This document shows positions 43,448-52,954 of a DNA stretch of 64,000 nucleotides, piece after piece. This DNA is from Kistimonas asteriae (GTDB lineage: Bacteria > Pseudomonadota > Gammaproteobacteria > Pseudomonadales > Endozoicomonadaceae). The stretch lies in assembly GCF_018263925.1 (NCBI RefSeq), contig NZ_JAEVHF010000016.1:60457-124456 (forward strand). The letters are read 5' to 3'. Position 1 is the stretch's first letter, and every line of letters begins with the position of its first letter. The notes under the pieces were generated by a model, which saw only the letters and a program-made list of their open reading frames with translations, was not told where the DNA came from and ran no database searches. The translations under genes were made by a program, and so were the position numbers.

Positions 43448-44410
43448 TTAATAGTTTTCCTGTATGAACTGGTCCAGCTTGTCCGCGATAATGCCATGCG
43501 CAAAGGTCGTTGGATGTAGATTGTCAAAAAAAAGCAGGCCTTCACATTGAGGGCTGTTGCGAGGATGGTGTATAGGGGCTGCAACATTGGACACTTTTCG
43601 ATTTGCCGACAAGATGCTTTCCCTGACGGGAGCCGTGGCTTCGGAGGGGATAGTGCGATTTCGCCACATTCTACCGGTATAACAGGGTGTAGTTGCATCG
43701 TGCAGTCCATATTCATCAGGAAATGTCAGAATATCCTCAAAGACGGAATACGCATCGTAAATCTGGATGAAGTCTGATGGCAGGATACTCAGTAAAGTTT
43801 CTTCAAGTAATTGGTTATGACTAATCGTGAGCAGGTGTAAACGACCCGCATCCTTTTCCTGTTTAGCCAGAGGTGTTTGTGACATATCGGGTAAATTGAT
43901 AACCAGGACTTGTTGAGCCCCCTTCAGGCGGAGGCGCAAGACTTGCAGATACAGTTCACGGACTGCCCGCTCCATATCATTCTGGCTGAGCCAGTCATAG
44001 GCAATGTAGTCATTGCCTCCCATCCAGATAATGACGAGGTCAGAAGGTCGAAAGGCATCCTGTTTCAGAAAGTGAGTAATCTCCTCTCCCAGGTAGGTAA
44101 TATAGAGATACTTGATGGCAAGGCTGTATGTTGCGTAGTTAACAAGCGTTGCGCCGCCTTCTGATAGATTCTTGATGGGATAACGCTCGGAAATGATGTC
44201 GGTCCAGACAGGGCCGTTGCTAAAACGCCCATACCAGTACGGAGGGGAAACCGGGACTTTATCATGGAAAAATTCATATAGTCTTCCTTGATCAGACAGG
44301 CTGTCCCCAAAGATAACCAGACGATTGATTGTCGCGGCATAGGGTGTTGGTGTTGTGATAATGGATACAAATAGACAGAGAAACAGAGCGAACGTGGCTC
44401 GTATGATCAT
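43448..44410 (-). CDS. Secreted SGNH/GDSL hydrolase (first of two paralogues)
   Basis: The 320-residue product has a signal peptide ending PTPYAA. Block I is LVIFGDSLSDQGRLYE (nucleophile Ser37), block II includes SEGGATLVNYA (Gly), block III LVIIWMGGNDYIAYD (Asn) and block V FDNLHPTTFAHG (Asp and His). It belongs to the lecithinase/hemolysin branch of GDSL esterases, like Legionella PlaA and Salmonella SseJ. The likely activity is on phospholipids or lysophospholipids outside the cytoplasm. It is a clear paralogue of the gene at 44555-45535, probably from tandem duplication, though the two are well diverged. Confidence 0.88.
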   Translation of the reverse strand: MIIRATFALFLCLFVSIITTPTPYAATINRLVIFGDSLSDQGRLYEFFHDKVPVSPPYWYGRFSNGPVWTDIISERYPIKNLSEGGATLVNYATYSLAIKYLYITYLGEEITHFLKQDAFRPSDLVIIWMGGNDYIAYDWLSQNDMERAVRELYLQVLRLRLKGAQQVLVINLPDMSQTPLAKQEKDAGRLHLLTISHNQLLEETLLSILPSDFIQIYDAYSVFEDILTFPDEYGLHDATTPCYTGRMWRNRTIPSEATAPVRESILSANRKVSNVAAPIHHPRNSPQCEGLLFFDNLHPTTFAHGIIADKLDQFIQENY

Positions 44411-44554
44411 CGGGGTAATTGGCTCCGTGTGTCAGAAGATTGCCAGTGGATCCCAATAAAGCATTGTTGATAAGCATGAGGAGCAATAAATGACGCCTGT
44501 GCATCGTGAATGGGAAAAGATTACGACATCGTTATTAATGATGATGAATGCGGT

Positions 44555-45535
44555 TTACTGGCGGTAGTGTAGACGGATATAGGCATCCAGATACTTGGCA
44601 GATTGTTGATGTGCACTATGGGTGGGATGAATGGCATCCATATAGACGAACCCATCGCAATTCGGAGTGGGTGTCCATAAACGCCGGTAAGGTGTTGGCG
44701 TCAGTTGGGTTGTGTCTCTCAGGCTTCGTATAAAGTGCTGTTCTTCGTCGGAAGGGCTACTGGTTAATTCATCAGACTGACTCCAGGGGATTCCCCAATA
44801 ATCACCGGTATAACAGGCTTCCCGGATATGCTGAAAACCATAATCTTCAGGTGATGTCATGAAATGGTCGAATATACTGGCAGCATCAAAGATCTGTACC
44901 GTGTCGGGGGAAAATGCCTGATCAAAGACCATCTTCATGCGCGTGTTATGGTATTCGGTGACATCTGACATCAGTTGTGCGACACCTTCCTTGTTCGCGA
45001 TGGGCGACTTTCCCATGTCTGGCAGGTTAATGGCCAGGATATGTTTTGCACCCAGTCGTTCGATACGCCGGATCTGAATGACCTGCTCCAGAATGACACG
45101 CTCAATGTCTTCAGGACGTGTCCAGTGATAGGTGAGATAATCGTTACCACCAATCCAGACGATCACCAGATCATCGGGATGAAAGGATGACTTCTCAAGG
45201 AACTGGTCAATTTCATTTTCCAGGTGATTGGCCACTTTGTATTTTATATCACCACTGAATCGGCGGTAATTGACGGCGGAAGCGCCGCCCTCTGCTTCGT
45301 TAATGAGAGGGTAGGTTTCGGCCAGGATATCGGTCCAGACAGGGCCATTGCTAAACCGCCCTTTCCAGTAAGGTGGGGAAATGGGCATGGCGCCATTGAC
45401 CTTGTCATGGAGCTTTCCCTGATCAGACAGACTGTCTCCAAAGACAACCAGCCGGTGAATGGCCAAGTCTTCGCTAGCGTGTACCTGACCCAACAGGCAG
45501 GTTATAAGGGTTAGTAATAAGAAAAATCGCTGCAT
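44555..45535 (-). CDS. Secreted SGNH/GDSL hydrolase (second paralogue)
   Basis: The 326-residue product has signal peptide MQRFFLLLTLITCLLGQVHA. LVVFGDSLSDQGKLHDKV gives the nucleophile Ser35, SPPYWKGRFSNGPVWTDI the following conserved loop, NEAEGGASAVNYRR the Gly block, LVIVWIGGNDYLTYHW the Asn block and MDAIHPTHSAHQ the Asp/His pair. A Cys in both paralogues (ACYTG / PCYTG) probably pairs with one in PNCDG/PQCEG. It is an extracellular lipase/esterase or acyltransferase, like its downstream neighbour. The 144 bp between them holds no clear terminator, so co-transcription is possible. Confidence 0.88.
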   Translation of the reverse strand: MQRFFLLLTLITCLLGQVHASEDLAIHRLVVFGDSLSDQGKLHDKVNGAMPISPPYWKGRFSNGPVWTDILAETYPLINEAEGGASAVNYRRFSGDIKYKVANHLENEIDQFLEKSSFHPDDLVIVWIGGNDYLTYHWTRPEDIERVILEQVIQIRRIERLGAKHILAINLPDMGKSPIANKEGVAQLMSDVTEYHNTRMKMVFDQAFSPDTVQIFDAASIFDHFMTSPEDYGFQHIREACYTGDYWGIPWSQSDELTSSPSDEEQHFIRSLRDTTQLTPTPYRRLWTPTPNCDGFVYMDAIHPTHSAHQQSAKYLDAYIRLHYRQ

Positions 45536-45605
45536 CCTGTCACGCTACAATAGTGGTCAATGTTATATAACGTTTGACCTTGGGAGACCGATAAGGTTCC
45601 CGTTT

Positions 45606-46421
45606 TTAGCGTTGGCATTGGGGGCAAAAGCACGTTGAACGGTTTCCGAGCCTGACTTCTCGTATGGCGGTGCCGCAGGTCGTGCAGGGTTCACCAGCCC
45701 GGCCATACATGGCCAGTTCTATGCGAAAATACCCCGGTTTGCCATCACCACCGACAAAGTCCCTGAGGGTGGTTCCGCCCTGCTCAATCGCCCTGCTGAG
45801 AACGTCACGGATAGCCAGCTCAAGCCGCTGGTAGCGGGCTAGGGATATGCGCCCGGCGGGGCGATCCGGGCGAATCCCGGCCTTGAAGAGCGCTTCATTG
45901 GCATAGATATTCCCGACGCCGACCACGATGTGATTATCCATGATGAACGTTTTTATGGCCTGTTTACGGTTGCGGGACTGCTGGTACAGGGCTTCCCCGG
46001 TGAATAGCGGCGACAGGGGTTCGGGACCCAGCGCCTGGATCAGGGGGTGGTCATGAATCGCTTCCCTGGTCCACAACATAGCGCCAAAACGACGGGGGTC
46101 GGTGAGGCGCAACAGGTTGCCGGTCTCCAGCAACAGGTCAATATGGTCGTGTTTCATCACGGGGGTATTGGCCGGGAGAATACGCAGGCACCCCGACATG
46201 CCCAGGTGAATCATCAGTGTGCCGTTATCGGTTGGCAACAGCAGATACTTGGCCCGGCGTTGGACGTCATTGATTGTCTGTCCTTCCAGCATGGCAGGTA
46301 ATTCAGGTGGCACGGGCCAGCGTAACCTCGGCTCCCTGACAATGACCCGTTCAACACGATGGTGGCGGACATGAGGCAGGATACCCCGTCGGGTCGTCTC
46401 AACTTCAGGCAGCTCAGGCAT
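45606..46421 (-). CDS. mutM: Formamidopyrimidine-DNA glycosylase
   Basis: The product is 271 residues from ATG 46421, required because the mature protein must begin [12 protein letters not shown] with Pro2 as the catalytic nucleophile; 16 upstream codons are excluded. The H2TH region is [20 protein letters not shown] and the C-terminal zinc finger holds CTTCGTAI and TCFCPQCQ. It excises 8-oxoguanine and other oxidised purines. It is a single gene with GDSL hydrolase genes downstream. Confidence 0.97.
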   Translation of the reverse strand: MPELPEVETTRRGILPHVRHHRVERVIVREPRLRWPVPPELPAMLEGQTINDVQRRAKYLLLPTDNGTLMIHLGMSGCLRILPANTPVMKHDHIDLLLETGNLLRLTDPRRFGAMLWTREAIHDHPLIQALGPEPLSPLFTGEALYQQSRNRKQAIKTFIMDNHIVVGVGNIYANEALFKAGIRPDRPAGRISLARYQRLELAIRDVLSRAIEQGGTTLRDFVGGDGKPGYFRIELAMYGRAGEPCTTCGTAIREVRLGNRSTCFCPQCQR

Positions 46422-46568
46422 GTGGATAATTTCCTGTAACGGGCGAATCACTGCGCACAATAACAGCACGAGACAGGTTGTAAACAGTTTGGCTGGGTAA
46501 GCCTCTGGATGAGGTGTGGATAACTTTTCTCACAAGGCATGGACGGCCGGCTGCCACCGGTTGGTTAA

Positions 46569-46599
46569 AAAATAGCCGGCTAGGAAAGCCGGCTATTGA
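46569..46599 (-). terminator. Terminator after the metzincin protease gene
   Basis: On the reverse strand a perfect 11 bp stem (arms 46573-46583 and 46589-46599, AATAGCCGGCT) with a 5-base loop is followed by a T-run and TAACCAACC. It lies 23 bases after the protease stop. Confidence 0.9.
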
Positions 46600-46622
46600 A
46601 AGGGGGCAATATGCTGATCGGA

Positions 46623-47801
46623 TCAGGCGCTGTTGCTGTTCTTCCGAGCCTCTGCCAATGCGATACGGGCCGCACGAAGAACGCGACGTTGCTGGGCTAG
46701 ATCCTTGCGAACCTGTCGGTACGTCTTGAGTTCATCCCTGGCATTGGTCAGCGCAGAACGCCATTGGGTAATGGCCTGATAATAAGATAGCTGTCCACGG
46801 CGCCATTGCGTGAAGACATTCCTCAGACTTTGAATGTGTTCACGAAAACGTTGGCGACTTTCCTTGAGCTCTTTGCGTAAAGCCTGCATACGTTGTCGCG
46901 CTTCGTTGTACTTGTTCTCGGCAACCTGAAGGCCTGCGGCTTGATCCTCATCAGGTGCTTTGAGTGTTGGGTAAAAGGCTTCAACAATCGGCGTTGTGTG
47001 TTTAAGGGTATAGACCGCATCGGCGCCATTGGCCGGATCCTTTTTGTCCACACCACAAGGTTTACCACGGCAGTCTAGAGAGGGGCTGGAGAATTTGTAG
47101 ATTTTTCCAGACCAGTAATTCACGTTATAGGCCGACTGGTAAGCCATCACCGTTGTGAATTCACCATGGACGCCGTGGCCGACAGAGTAATCCCAGGTGC
47201 CTTTGCTGCCTTGTGCGCGGGAATGACTGAGCCCAAGGTTATGGCCGACTTCGTGCGCTGTGACATAGTCACCACAGGCGGAGGCGGTTACGTGACTGTA
47301 CATGTAGTTTTTGTAGGCAGACAGGTCTCCCTGGCGCCCTTTGCCACCCACATAGGCGACGCCGCAGCTTCTGTGCTGGCTGCTGTAGGGACGCATCAGG
47401 ATCACGACATCGGCACGGTGTTTTTGACGCAGCGCGTGTGTGTCTGAGAACGCCGAGTTACGGCCAAAGGCCATATCACCCAGGGCAGTGCCTGCATTGG
47501 ACGTATCAGAATAACTCACCTGCTTGATGTGGACCGGACGCAGGGTGAGGTTGAGGTTACTGTCTTCATAGATTTTATTGGTGACACTGATCAGGTGATT
47601 GATCCGCGTACCGGCGTTACCGTTATAGCGGTCACTGAGGCCTGGGGTATGCAGAATCATGGCATCGAGATAGGTTTCAGCCATTGTCTGTGTGGCGAGG
47701 GTACTGCTCAGCGCCAGGGTTGCGATGCTCGTCATGAGCTGTCGTCGCCAGAGGCGCGCGGTTAACCCCGGACCGTCAGTCTGTTGTTGTCTGTTGTGCA
47801 T
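46623..47801 (-). CDS. Secreted reprolysin-like (metzincin) zinc metalloprotease with C-terminal coiled coil
   Basis: The product is 392 residues from ATG 47801, which has AAAGGAG 6 bases upstream. The signal peptide has an unusually long basic n-region (to ARLWRRQLM) followed by TSIATLALSSTLATQTMAE. The mature domain has the metzincin zinc motif HEVGHNLGLSH (residues 183-193) and a Met-turn VMAYQS near 218, with a Cys set (SCGVAY, ACGDY, DCRGKPCG) for disulfides. Residues about 300-385 form a charged coiled coil (RQRMQALRKELKESRQRFRE). The catalytic domain starts almost directly after the signal, so no propeptide is encoded here; the gene upstream appears to encode it. An exported protease acting on matrix or host protein is likely. 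Confidence 0.88.
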   Translation of the reverse strand: MHNRQQQTDGPGLTARLWRRQLMTSIATLALSSTLATQTMAETYLDAMILHTPGLSDRYNGNAGTRINHLISVTNKIYEDSNLNLTLRPVHIKQVSYSDTSNAGTALGDMAFGRNSAFSDTHALRQKHRADVVILMRPYSSQHRSCGVAYVGGKGRQGDLSAYKNYMYSHVTASACGDYVTAHEVGHNLGLSHSRAQGSKGTWDYSVGHGVHGEFTTVMAYQSAYNVNYWSGKIYKFSSPSLDCRGKPCGVDKKDPANGADAVYTLKHTTPIVEAFYPTLKAPDEDQAAGLQVAENKYNEARQRMQALRKELKESRQRFREHIQSLRNVFTQWRRGQLSYYQAITQWRSALTNARDELKTYRQVRKDLAQQRRVLRAARIALAEARKNSNSA

Positions 47802-47880
47802 GGCCATCTCCTTTGACATCAAAACCGGAAATCCATTGAGGAATCATCATGTGGGTACTGCCCGATAGTGCCGTAAACCA

Positions 47881-48594
47881 TCAGTGCTGATGGTCACTTT
47901 CCTGTGGAACGATGGCATCGGTCTCTGCAGTCTCCAGCATGGAACGAGGGGGATTCTTGTAAATCCAGCCCTGACCATTAATGGTCTCCATGGAGTAACT
48001 GCCGTAAGGACTGGTGATGGTTGCGAAGCTGGTGCTTTCACCCTGGGTGATGATGACGGGGTAGGTGCCGCCATCCGGACTTTGTGTGCCGGCCAGATAA
48101 CCGGTCAATGTCTTGTCACCATTGCCGTTGTAGGTGGTCTTTTCAATGACGGCATCATAGTGATGATTGCCTGGCAGGGTAAAACTGACGCTGTCGCCGG
48201 TGGCAACCACGTCAAGCTCGTCGGCATCAAGGTTGATTGCTGTTCGGTCCGTGACCTCTTCCGGCAGGGTTAACATGCCATCAGACGGAAGATTGTCTGT
48301 AGGTGCCCAGAGCGTAATGGCTAATGGCTCTGAGTCCTGCAGGGGTTCGTCATCAACGGTCTGGGCCAGTTCATCGTTGAAACTGTCAATCAGCTGATTG
48401 AGTTCGGCGATTTCCTTATCTCCCATCTGAGCGCCTGTAGCATCTGGCGACTGATTGTATTGATCAGCGGGGAGGTGCTGTTCTTGTTGGGTGAGTGCTT
48501 GAGAGGATGAATCGTTCTGTGAATAGAGCCAATAACCCGCTGTTCCCGCCGACAACACAATGGCTGCGGCAATGAGAGGTGTGTTTTTTTGCAT
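47881..48594 (-). CDS. Exported protein resembling the propeptide domain of bacterial M12-type metalloproteases
   Basis: The 237-residue product has an N-terminal signal/anchor (LIAAAIVLSAGTAGYWLYS), then a Gln/Asp/Ser-rich linker. The domain at about 90-225 is beta-rich: AINLDADELDVVATGDSVSF, LPGNHHYDAVIEKTTYNGNG, DKTLTGYLAGTQSPDGGTYP, VIITQGESTSFATITSPYGS and YSMETINGQGWIYK. This series matches, from memory, the N-terminal region that precedes the catalytic domain in single-chain bacterial reprolysin-like proteases. Here it is a separate gene 79 bp upstream of a metzincin lacking such a region, in the same operon. A trans-acting inhibitor/chaperone of that protease is the natural inference. 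The tail is His-rich (ESDHQH). Confidence 0.6.
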   Translation of the reverse strand: MQKNTPLIAAAIVLSAGTAGYWLYSQNDSSSQALTQQEQHLPADQYNQSPDATGAQMGDKEIAELNQLIDSFNDELAQTVDDEPLQDSEPLAITLWAPTDNLPSDGMLTLPEEVTDRTAINLDADELDVVATGDSVSFTLPGNHHYDAVIEKTTYNGNGDKTLTGYLAGTQSPDGGTYPVIITQGESTSFATITSPYGSYSMETINGQGWIYKNPPRSMLETAETDAIVPQESDHQH

Positions 48595-48907
48595 ACTTGT
48601 CCCTGTGTACCGTGTTTTTCAGGTTGCAAAAATAGACCGAAGTAACAAGCGTTATCCGGGGTTCCGTTTTTTTATTTAATACTGTTGAAAATTAAAGCAC
48701 CCTTATGATTGTGAGTGCTAATAATGAATTTGCATGTTTATAAGAGCGAGTATTCAGTTTCTGGTGTTGATTAACAATTGTTACAGCAACCGGTTTGTTG
48801 ATGAAAATTAATTGTTTATCGATCGAAAATAACCATAAAAATAATAATATCCAGTTGTTATATTCTCTTTTTATCTAGTCGGTTTATGGCTGCCAGAATG
48901 GAGATCA
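48595..48907. promoter_or_regulatory. AT-rich divergent intergenic region with a 12 bp palindrome
   Basis: This 313 bp gap separates the divergent propeptide-like gene and psuG and is unusually AT-rich. It contains the palindrome TAACAATTGTTA at 48772-48783 and a looser AGCAC...GTGCT dyad at about 48694-48717. Promoters for both directions must lie here. No gene was seen. Confidence 0.4.
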
Positions 48908-49846
48908 ATGATGCCTTTGCAATACCTCGATCTCAGCCCGGAAGTGGCTGATGCGCTGGACGCTGGTCACCCCGTGGTTGCACTGGAATCCACCATCCTG
49001 AGTCATGGCATGCCCTGGCCACAGAATGCAGCAACAGCACATGCAGTGGAGGCGTGTGTCCGTGCAGCGGGCGCCATACCGGCGACCACGGCCATCCTCG
49101 ACGGGCGCTTGAAAGCGGGATTATCGAAAACTGAGATCGATACCATTGGCCATCATGGTCAGCAAATGCACAAGGCCAGCCGGCGGGATCTACCCTGGCT
49201 GATGGCGACCGGGGGTAATGGCTCGACGACAGTGGCCTCCACCATGATTATCGCGGCATTGGCGGGGATTCGGGTGTTCGCGACGGGTGGTATTGGGGGC
49301 GTCCATCGTGGAGCACAGGAAACCTTTGATATCTCAGCGGATCTGCAGGAACTGGCCAGAACCCCGGTGGCTGTCGTCTGCTCAGGCCCCAAGATTATTC
49401 TCGATATCGGTCTGACGCGGGAATATCTGGAAACCCACGGTGTCACAGTCGTTGGTTATGGCACTGACACCCTGCCCGCGTTTTATGTGCGTGAAAGTGC
49501 GTTTTCTGTTGATTGCCGGGCTGACAGCCCGTCAGCCGTCGCCGACATTCTGCAGGCGCGCTGGTCTCTGGGGCTGGATGGTGGTTTATTGATTACTCAA
49601 CCGGTTGATGCATCCATGGCATTGCCGGTTGAGGATGTAGAGCGGATTATTGCAAAGGCGCTGCAACAAATGGAGGTAGAGAATGTTGCTGGCAAGGCCA
49701 TTACACCGTGGTTGCTGGGAAAGCTGCATGCCGGCAGTGGAGGGAAGACCTTAACAACCAATATCGGGCTGATAAAAGATAATGCGCGCCTTGCCGCTGA
49801 GATTGCCTGTGCATTGCATGCGTCGATATCCAACCCGGGTAGTTAA
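48908..49846 (+). CDS. psuG: Pseudouridine-5'-phosphate glycosidase
   Basis: The product is 312 residues, the usual length. PVVALESTILSHGMPWPQNA at the N-terminus, LMATGGNGSTTVASTMIIAA, FATGGIGGVHRGAQETFDIS and VVCSGPKIILDIGLTREYLE are family signatures, and TQPVDASMAL and FYVRES also fit. It splits pseudouridine 5'-phosphate to uracil and ribose 5-phosphate. The usual partner kinase psuK is not adjacent on either side. The uracil formed could enter the reductive degradation pathway encoded at 34-42 kb. GGAG lies 5 bases before an ATG ATG start. Confidence 0.95.
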   Translation: MMPLQYLDLSPEVADALDAGHPVVALESTILSHGMPWPQNAATAHAVEACVRAAGAIPATTAILDGRLKAGLSKTEIDTIGHHGQQMHKASRRDLPWLMATGGNGSTTVASTMIIAALAGIRVFATGGIGGVHRGAQETFDISADLQELARTPVAVVCSGPKIILDIGLTREYLETHGVTVVGYGTDTLPAFYVRESAFSVDCRADSPSAVADILQARWSLGLDGGLLITQPVDASMALPVEDVERIIAKALQQMEVENVAGKAITPWLLGKLHAGSGGKTLTTNIGLIKDNARLAAEIACALHASISNPGS

Positions 49847-50399
49847 AATGCTGAGTCTGCGACTCGCATTTATTGGCTGACAATGCCTGTGAAACGGTTC
49901 AGGACAATTTTCTCAGGAATCATTTTGCCGGGGAATTGCCGCTTTTGCTGCCGAGACCGTTTTTTGCTGTTGTCGCGTTGTGCGATGGTAATACAGAGGT
50001 CTGAATCACCGGAAATCAGCGATCGATCAATGAACGATGATGCTGTTTTGGTGCATTGAGAAACAGGGATTAACACCATTTTTTCACCTGCTTGTGATGC
50101 TCCCAGTAATCCGAGGCTGTAACGGCTATATCGATGACAGGTGATGTTTGAAACGTTTACGGTAGATCTGGAACGGTGAATCATATAACCGGCTGCCTTA
50201 CCTGCAAGTGAAAATCGAATGCGCATGTATCTATAGCGTGTTTCTCATATTTGGCAATAACGTACTATTATTGACGTCTTTTCGGTTACCCCGAAGTTGC
50301 TTCGAAAAAGCGCCTCTTTGGGGTATGCATGGAGTTGTTGCGGCCTCTCTCTTATAATCCGACCCTTTCTCGACTGGCGACAGGAATTTATTGTCACCC
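49847..50399. other. 553 bp between psuG and trpS without a convincing gene
   Basis: A reverse-strand open frame of 118 codons (49870-50226, beginning MRIRFSLAGKAAGYMIHRSR) fills much of it. Its centre (VNVSNITCHRYSRYSLGLLG) faintly recalls a PilZ domain, but conserved PilZ residues are incomplete. It may be a degraded or unusual small gene. The remaining part should contain the trpS promoter. Confidence 0.35.
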
Positions 50400-51410
50400 A
50401 TGAGCACGATCAGAACCCTCACCGGTATTACCACGACCGGTACGCCCCATCTCGGCAATTATGTCGGGGCGATTCGCCCGGCCATCAAGTCCAGCCAGCA
50501 GGATGATACGGAATCATTCTTTTTCCTGGCGGATTACCATGCGCTGATCAAGTGCTGGGATCCCGAACGCGTGCACGAATCCGCTCGCGAGATTGCGGCG
50601 ACCTGGCTGGCCCTGGGCCTCGATACTGACCGGGTGACGTTTTATCGACAGTCGGATATCCCGGAAATACCGGAACTGTGCTGGATCCTGACCTGCATGA
50701 CCGCCAAGGGCCTGATGAACCGTGCCCATGCCTATAAGGATGCCGTGCAGAAAAATGAAGAAAGCGACGCCAAGGATCCGGACAAGGGCATCACCATGGG
50801 GCTGTTCAGCTATCCCGTGCTGATGGCCGCTGATATCCTGATGTTCAACGCCCATAAAGTGCCTGTCGGTAAGGACCAGATCCAGCACCTGGAAATGGCC
50901 CGTGATATTGCCGGCCGCTTCAACCACCATTACGGCGAACTGTTTGCCATGCCGGAAGCCGTGGTGGGAGATACGACAGCAGTCCTGAGTGGCCTGGATG
51001 GCCGCAAGATGAGCAAGAGCTACAACAACACCATCCCGTTGTTTGTGCCGGAGAAAAAGCTACGCAAGCTGATCATGAAGATCAAGACCAACAGCCTGGA
51101 GCCCGGTGAGCCGAAAGACCCTGACAGCTGCACCCTGTTCGAGATCTGGTCAGCCTTCGCGACGGTCGATGAGATTGCCGCCAAGCGTCGCCAATATGAA
51201 GAAGGCGCTGGCTGGGGACAGCTGAAGCAGGAGCTGTTTGAATACCTGAACGATCACCTGGCTGGCCCTCGTGCCCGTTACGAGGAGCTGATGCAGGATC
51301 CTGGCTATGTTGAGCAGGAACTGCGCAAGGGCGCTGACAAGGCTCGTAATGAAGCGTCAGCCCGTCTGGCGAAGGTACGTCAGGCGGTCGGTATTCGTCC
51401 TCTGGGCTAA
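50400..51410 (+). CDS. trpS: Tryptophanyl-tRNA synthetase
   Basis: The 336-residue class I synthetase contains [20 protein letters not shown] with the HIGH-type signature (PHLGN), and [18 protein letters not shown] with [30 protein letters not shown] and [12 protein letters not shown] fit the Pseudomonas-type TrpS. ATG 50400 is used as start; a TTG three codons earlier has CAGGA at better spacing and could be the true start. The gene appears monocistronic. Confidence 0.96.
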   Translation: MSTIRTLTGITTTGTPHLGNYVGAIRPAIKSSQQDDTESFFFLADYHALIKCWDPERVHESAREIAATWLALGLDTDRVTFYRQSDIPEIPELCWILTCMTAKGLMNRAHAYKDAVQKNEESDAKDPDKGITMGLFSYPVLMAADILMFNAHKVPVGKDQIQHLEMARDIAGRFNHHYGELFAMPEAVVGDTTAVLSGLDGRKMSKSYNNTIPLFVPEKKLRKLIMKIKTNSLEPGEPKDPDSCTLFEIWSAFATVDEIAAKRRQYEEGAGWGQLKQELFEYLNDHLAGPRARYEELMQDPGYVEQELRKGADKARNEASARLAKVRQAVGIRPLG

Positions 51411-51630
51411 TCGAGAGCCTCTTTGACAGCCTGTGCATGGATGGCGCGGGAGTGGAGTATCCCTTTCGTGTCATCCAGAAAGAGACCGTCGTCAATCTGA
51501 ACTTTTAGCCCTATTTCGATTCGAAATAAACAGCTGCGTAGACAGACAGTCTTCTGATTACTGTTTGCGGAGGCGAACTTCAGTTTTTATGCTTGTTAAC
51601 AGATAGGCAAGATCGATAACAGGGAGTGTC

Positions 51631-51855
51631 ATGGGAAACAAGGCCATTATTACCGTTAACCTGACATCTGAGCAGGTTAAACAATATTACATGGGGCAAA
51701 AGAACCGGGTTCAGGCGTATACGGACGACGGACAGAGTATCAGTGTGCCTTACGATATTCTGCTGGAGTTTGTGTCGCATCAGGGGATCTACGGGCGATT
51801 CGAGATCCGCTACGACGATGGCGGCAAATTCCAGGGAATCAGCCGTATCAGCTGA
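51631..51855 (+). CDS. DUF2835 family small protein
   Basis: The product is 74 residues: ITVNLTSEQVKQYYMGQKNR, VQAYTDDGQSISVPYDILLE and GIYGRFEIRYDDGGKF. The YY.G, the P..IL..FV pattern and the G(I)xGxFE ending match the DUF2835 family of gammaproteobacteria, whose role is unknown. The cytosolic beta-barrel-like size recalls RNA-binding folds, without proof. CAGGGAG precedes the ATG. Its 3' end overlaps the convergent kinase-like gene by 8 bases. Confidence 0.82.
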   Translation: MGNKAIITVNLTSEQVKQYYMGQKNRVQAYTDDGQSISVPYDILLEFVSHQGIYGRFEIRYDDGGKFQGISRIS

Positions 51856-52954
51856 GCAGTTGCTGGCAGTCAAGATCCTCAAAGGCGCCGAGCAGGCACA
51901 TGAGGCGGTTTAGCCATAATGGCTTGGCGCATCCTCTGATCTGTTCCTTGATGGCTGCAAATAGCTGAAAAATGACCATCAAGCGATAGTCGTCCATGAG
52001 CTGCTCAAAGCTATAGTTGTTCACACCTGTGTCAATTAGCGCTGCATGGTAGTGTTGCAGTAATCGTTTTTCCCGTTGATCCTGACTTCTTGTCTCTGGC
52101 ATCCAGTAGCTGACTAACAACTGCACAAGATCATAAGCCGGTGTCTGGATTGTTGCCTGGTCAAAATCAAAGAGATACACAGGCCTATTGTCATCCGTGT
52201 TGGGATAGAAAAAATGCCGGAAGTAACAATCGCCATTAACCACCGTTACCTGCTGGAGATTTGTAAGCCTTGTCTGAAGATGATTACGCCAGAGTGTCGG
52301 TAGGTGAGGCAGAATCGTTGCGAGTTGCTGTAGTAGTTCGGCTGGAAACCAGGACTGCACGGCTTGTTGAAATGCATCAAACTCCTGCTGTCTGATGGAT
52401 AGATTTGTGGCAAATTGCTGTTCACGGTCCCAGAAACAACCTCGCCCGAATACGGGGGAAGCATCTTTCAATACATCCTGCCTCCAGCATGCGCCATGGA
52501 AACAGGCCAATGCCTCAAGTGCTGCACATGCTTGAGTATCCGTCGGCGTCTGCTCCATCAAGCAGGCTTCCTGTTGGGTCGTCAGAACGACATGGCTGTG
52601 TGTTAAGTCATCCATCAGCAGATAGCTGAGCCCTTCAGTAGGCCGGTAACCCCACAGCTGTGCGGGTATAACGGCTGGGCATTGTATGGCGTGAGTCTGG
52701 AGTAGCTGAAAAAGGGCGACTTCAGTCATACCTGAATGGCCCGGTCGATACTTCATAACGACCTGTTCAGGAAGTATTGGACGGGTGTTTACACTATAGA
52801 GAAGCTGAAAGCGCTGCAGTGTCGCTGAGCTGTCAGGAACGGATAAAGGCGTGTGGCAGGCCTGGATAACACGCCCCTGTTGCAGCAGACCACTGCGATA
52901 AAATTCAGTGGTCAACCATTCCGGTGTCACAAAATGGAGAGGTGATGAGTGCAA
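51848..52954 (-). CDS. APH/choline-kinase-like phosphotransferase with atypical catalytic loop
   Basis: The 368-residue product starts at a TTG preceded by AAGGA at 6 bases. The kinase fold of the aminoglycoside phosphotransferase/EcKinase group is seen: EQVVMKYRPG (Lys68, ATP site), MTEVALFQLL (Glu78), LSYLLMDDLT hinge, catalytic loop VVNGDCYFRHFFYP (Asp242) and metal-binding LFDFDQATIQTPAYDLV. The common HGDxxxxN loop is altered: NGD replaces HGD, and His stands where the Asn is expected. Substrate is unknown; small-molecule kinases of this type act on alcohols, sugars or antibiotics. It may be active or a pseudokinase. Confidence 0.75.
   Translation of the reverse strand: MHSSPLHFVTPEWLTTEFYRSGLLQQGRVIQACHTPLSVPDSSATLQRFQLLYSVNTRPILPEQVVMKYRPGHSGMTEVALFQLLQTHAIQCPAVIPAQLWGYRPTEGLSYLLMDDLTHSHVVLTTQQEACLMEQTPTDTQACAALEALACFHGACWRQDVLKDASPVFGRGCFWDREQQFATNLSIRQQEFDAFQQAVQSWFPAELLQQLATILPHLPTLWRNHLQTRLTNLQQVTVVNGDCYFRHFFYPNTDDNRPVYLFDFDQATIQTPAYDLVQLLVSYWMPETRSQDQREKRLLQHYHAALIDTGVNNYSFEQLMDDYRLMVIFQLFAAIKEQIRGCAKPLWLNRLMCLLGAFEDLDCQQLLS

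Noticed and set aside
49870..50226. 118-codon reverse frame as a PilZ-domain gene
   Set aside because: Only a vague resemblance; key Arg and D/NxSxxG elements are not clear and no ribosome site was found, so it is reported only within the intergenic region.
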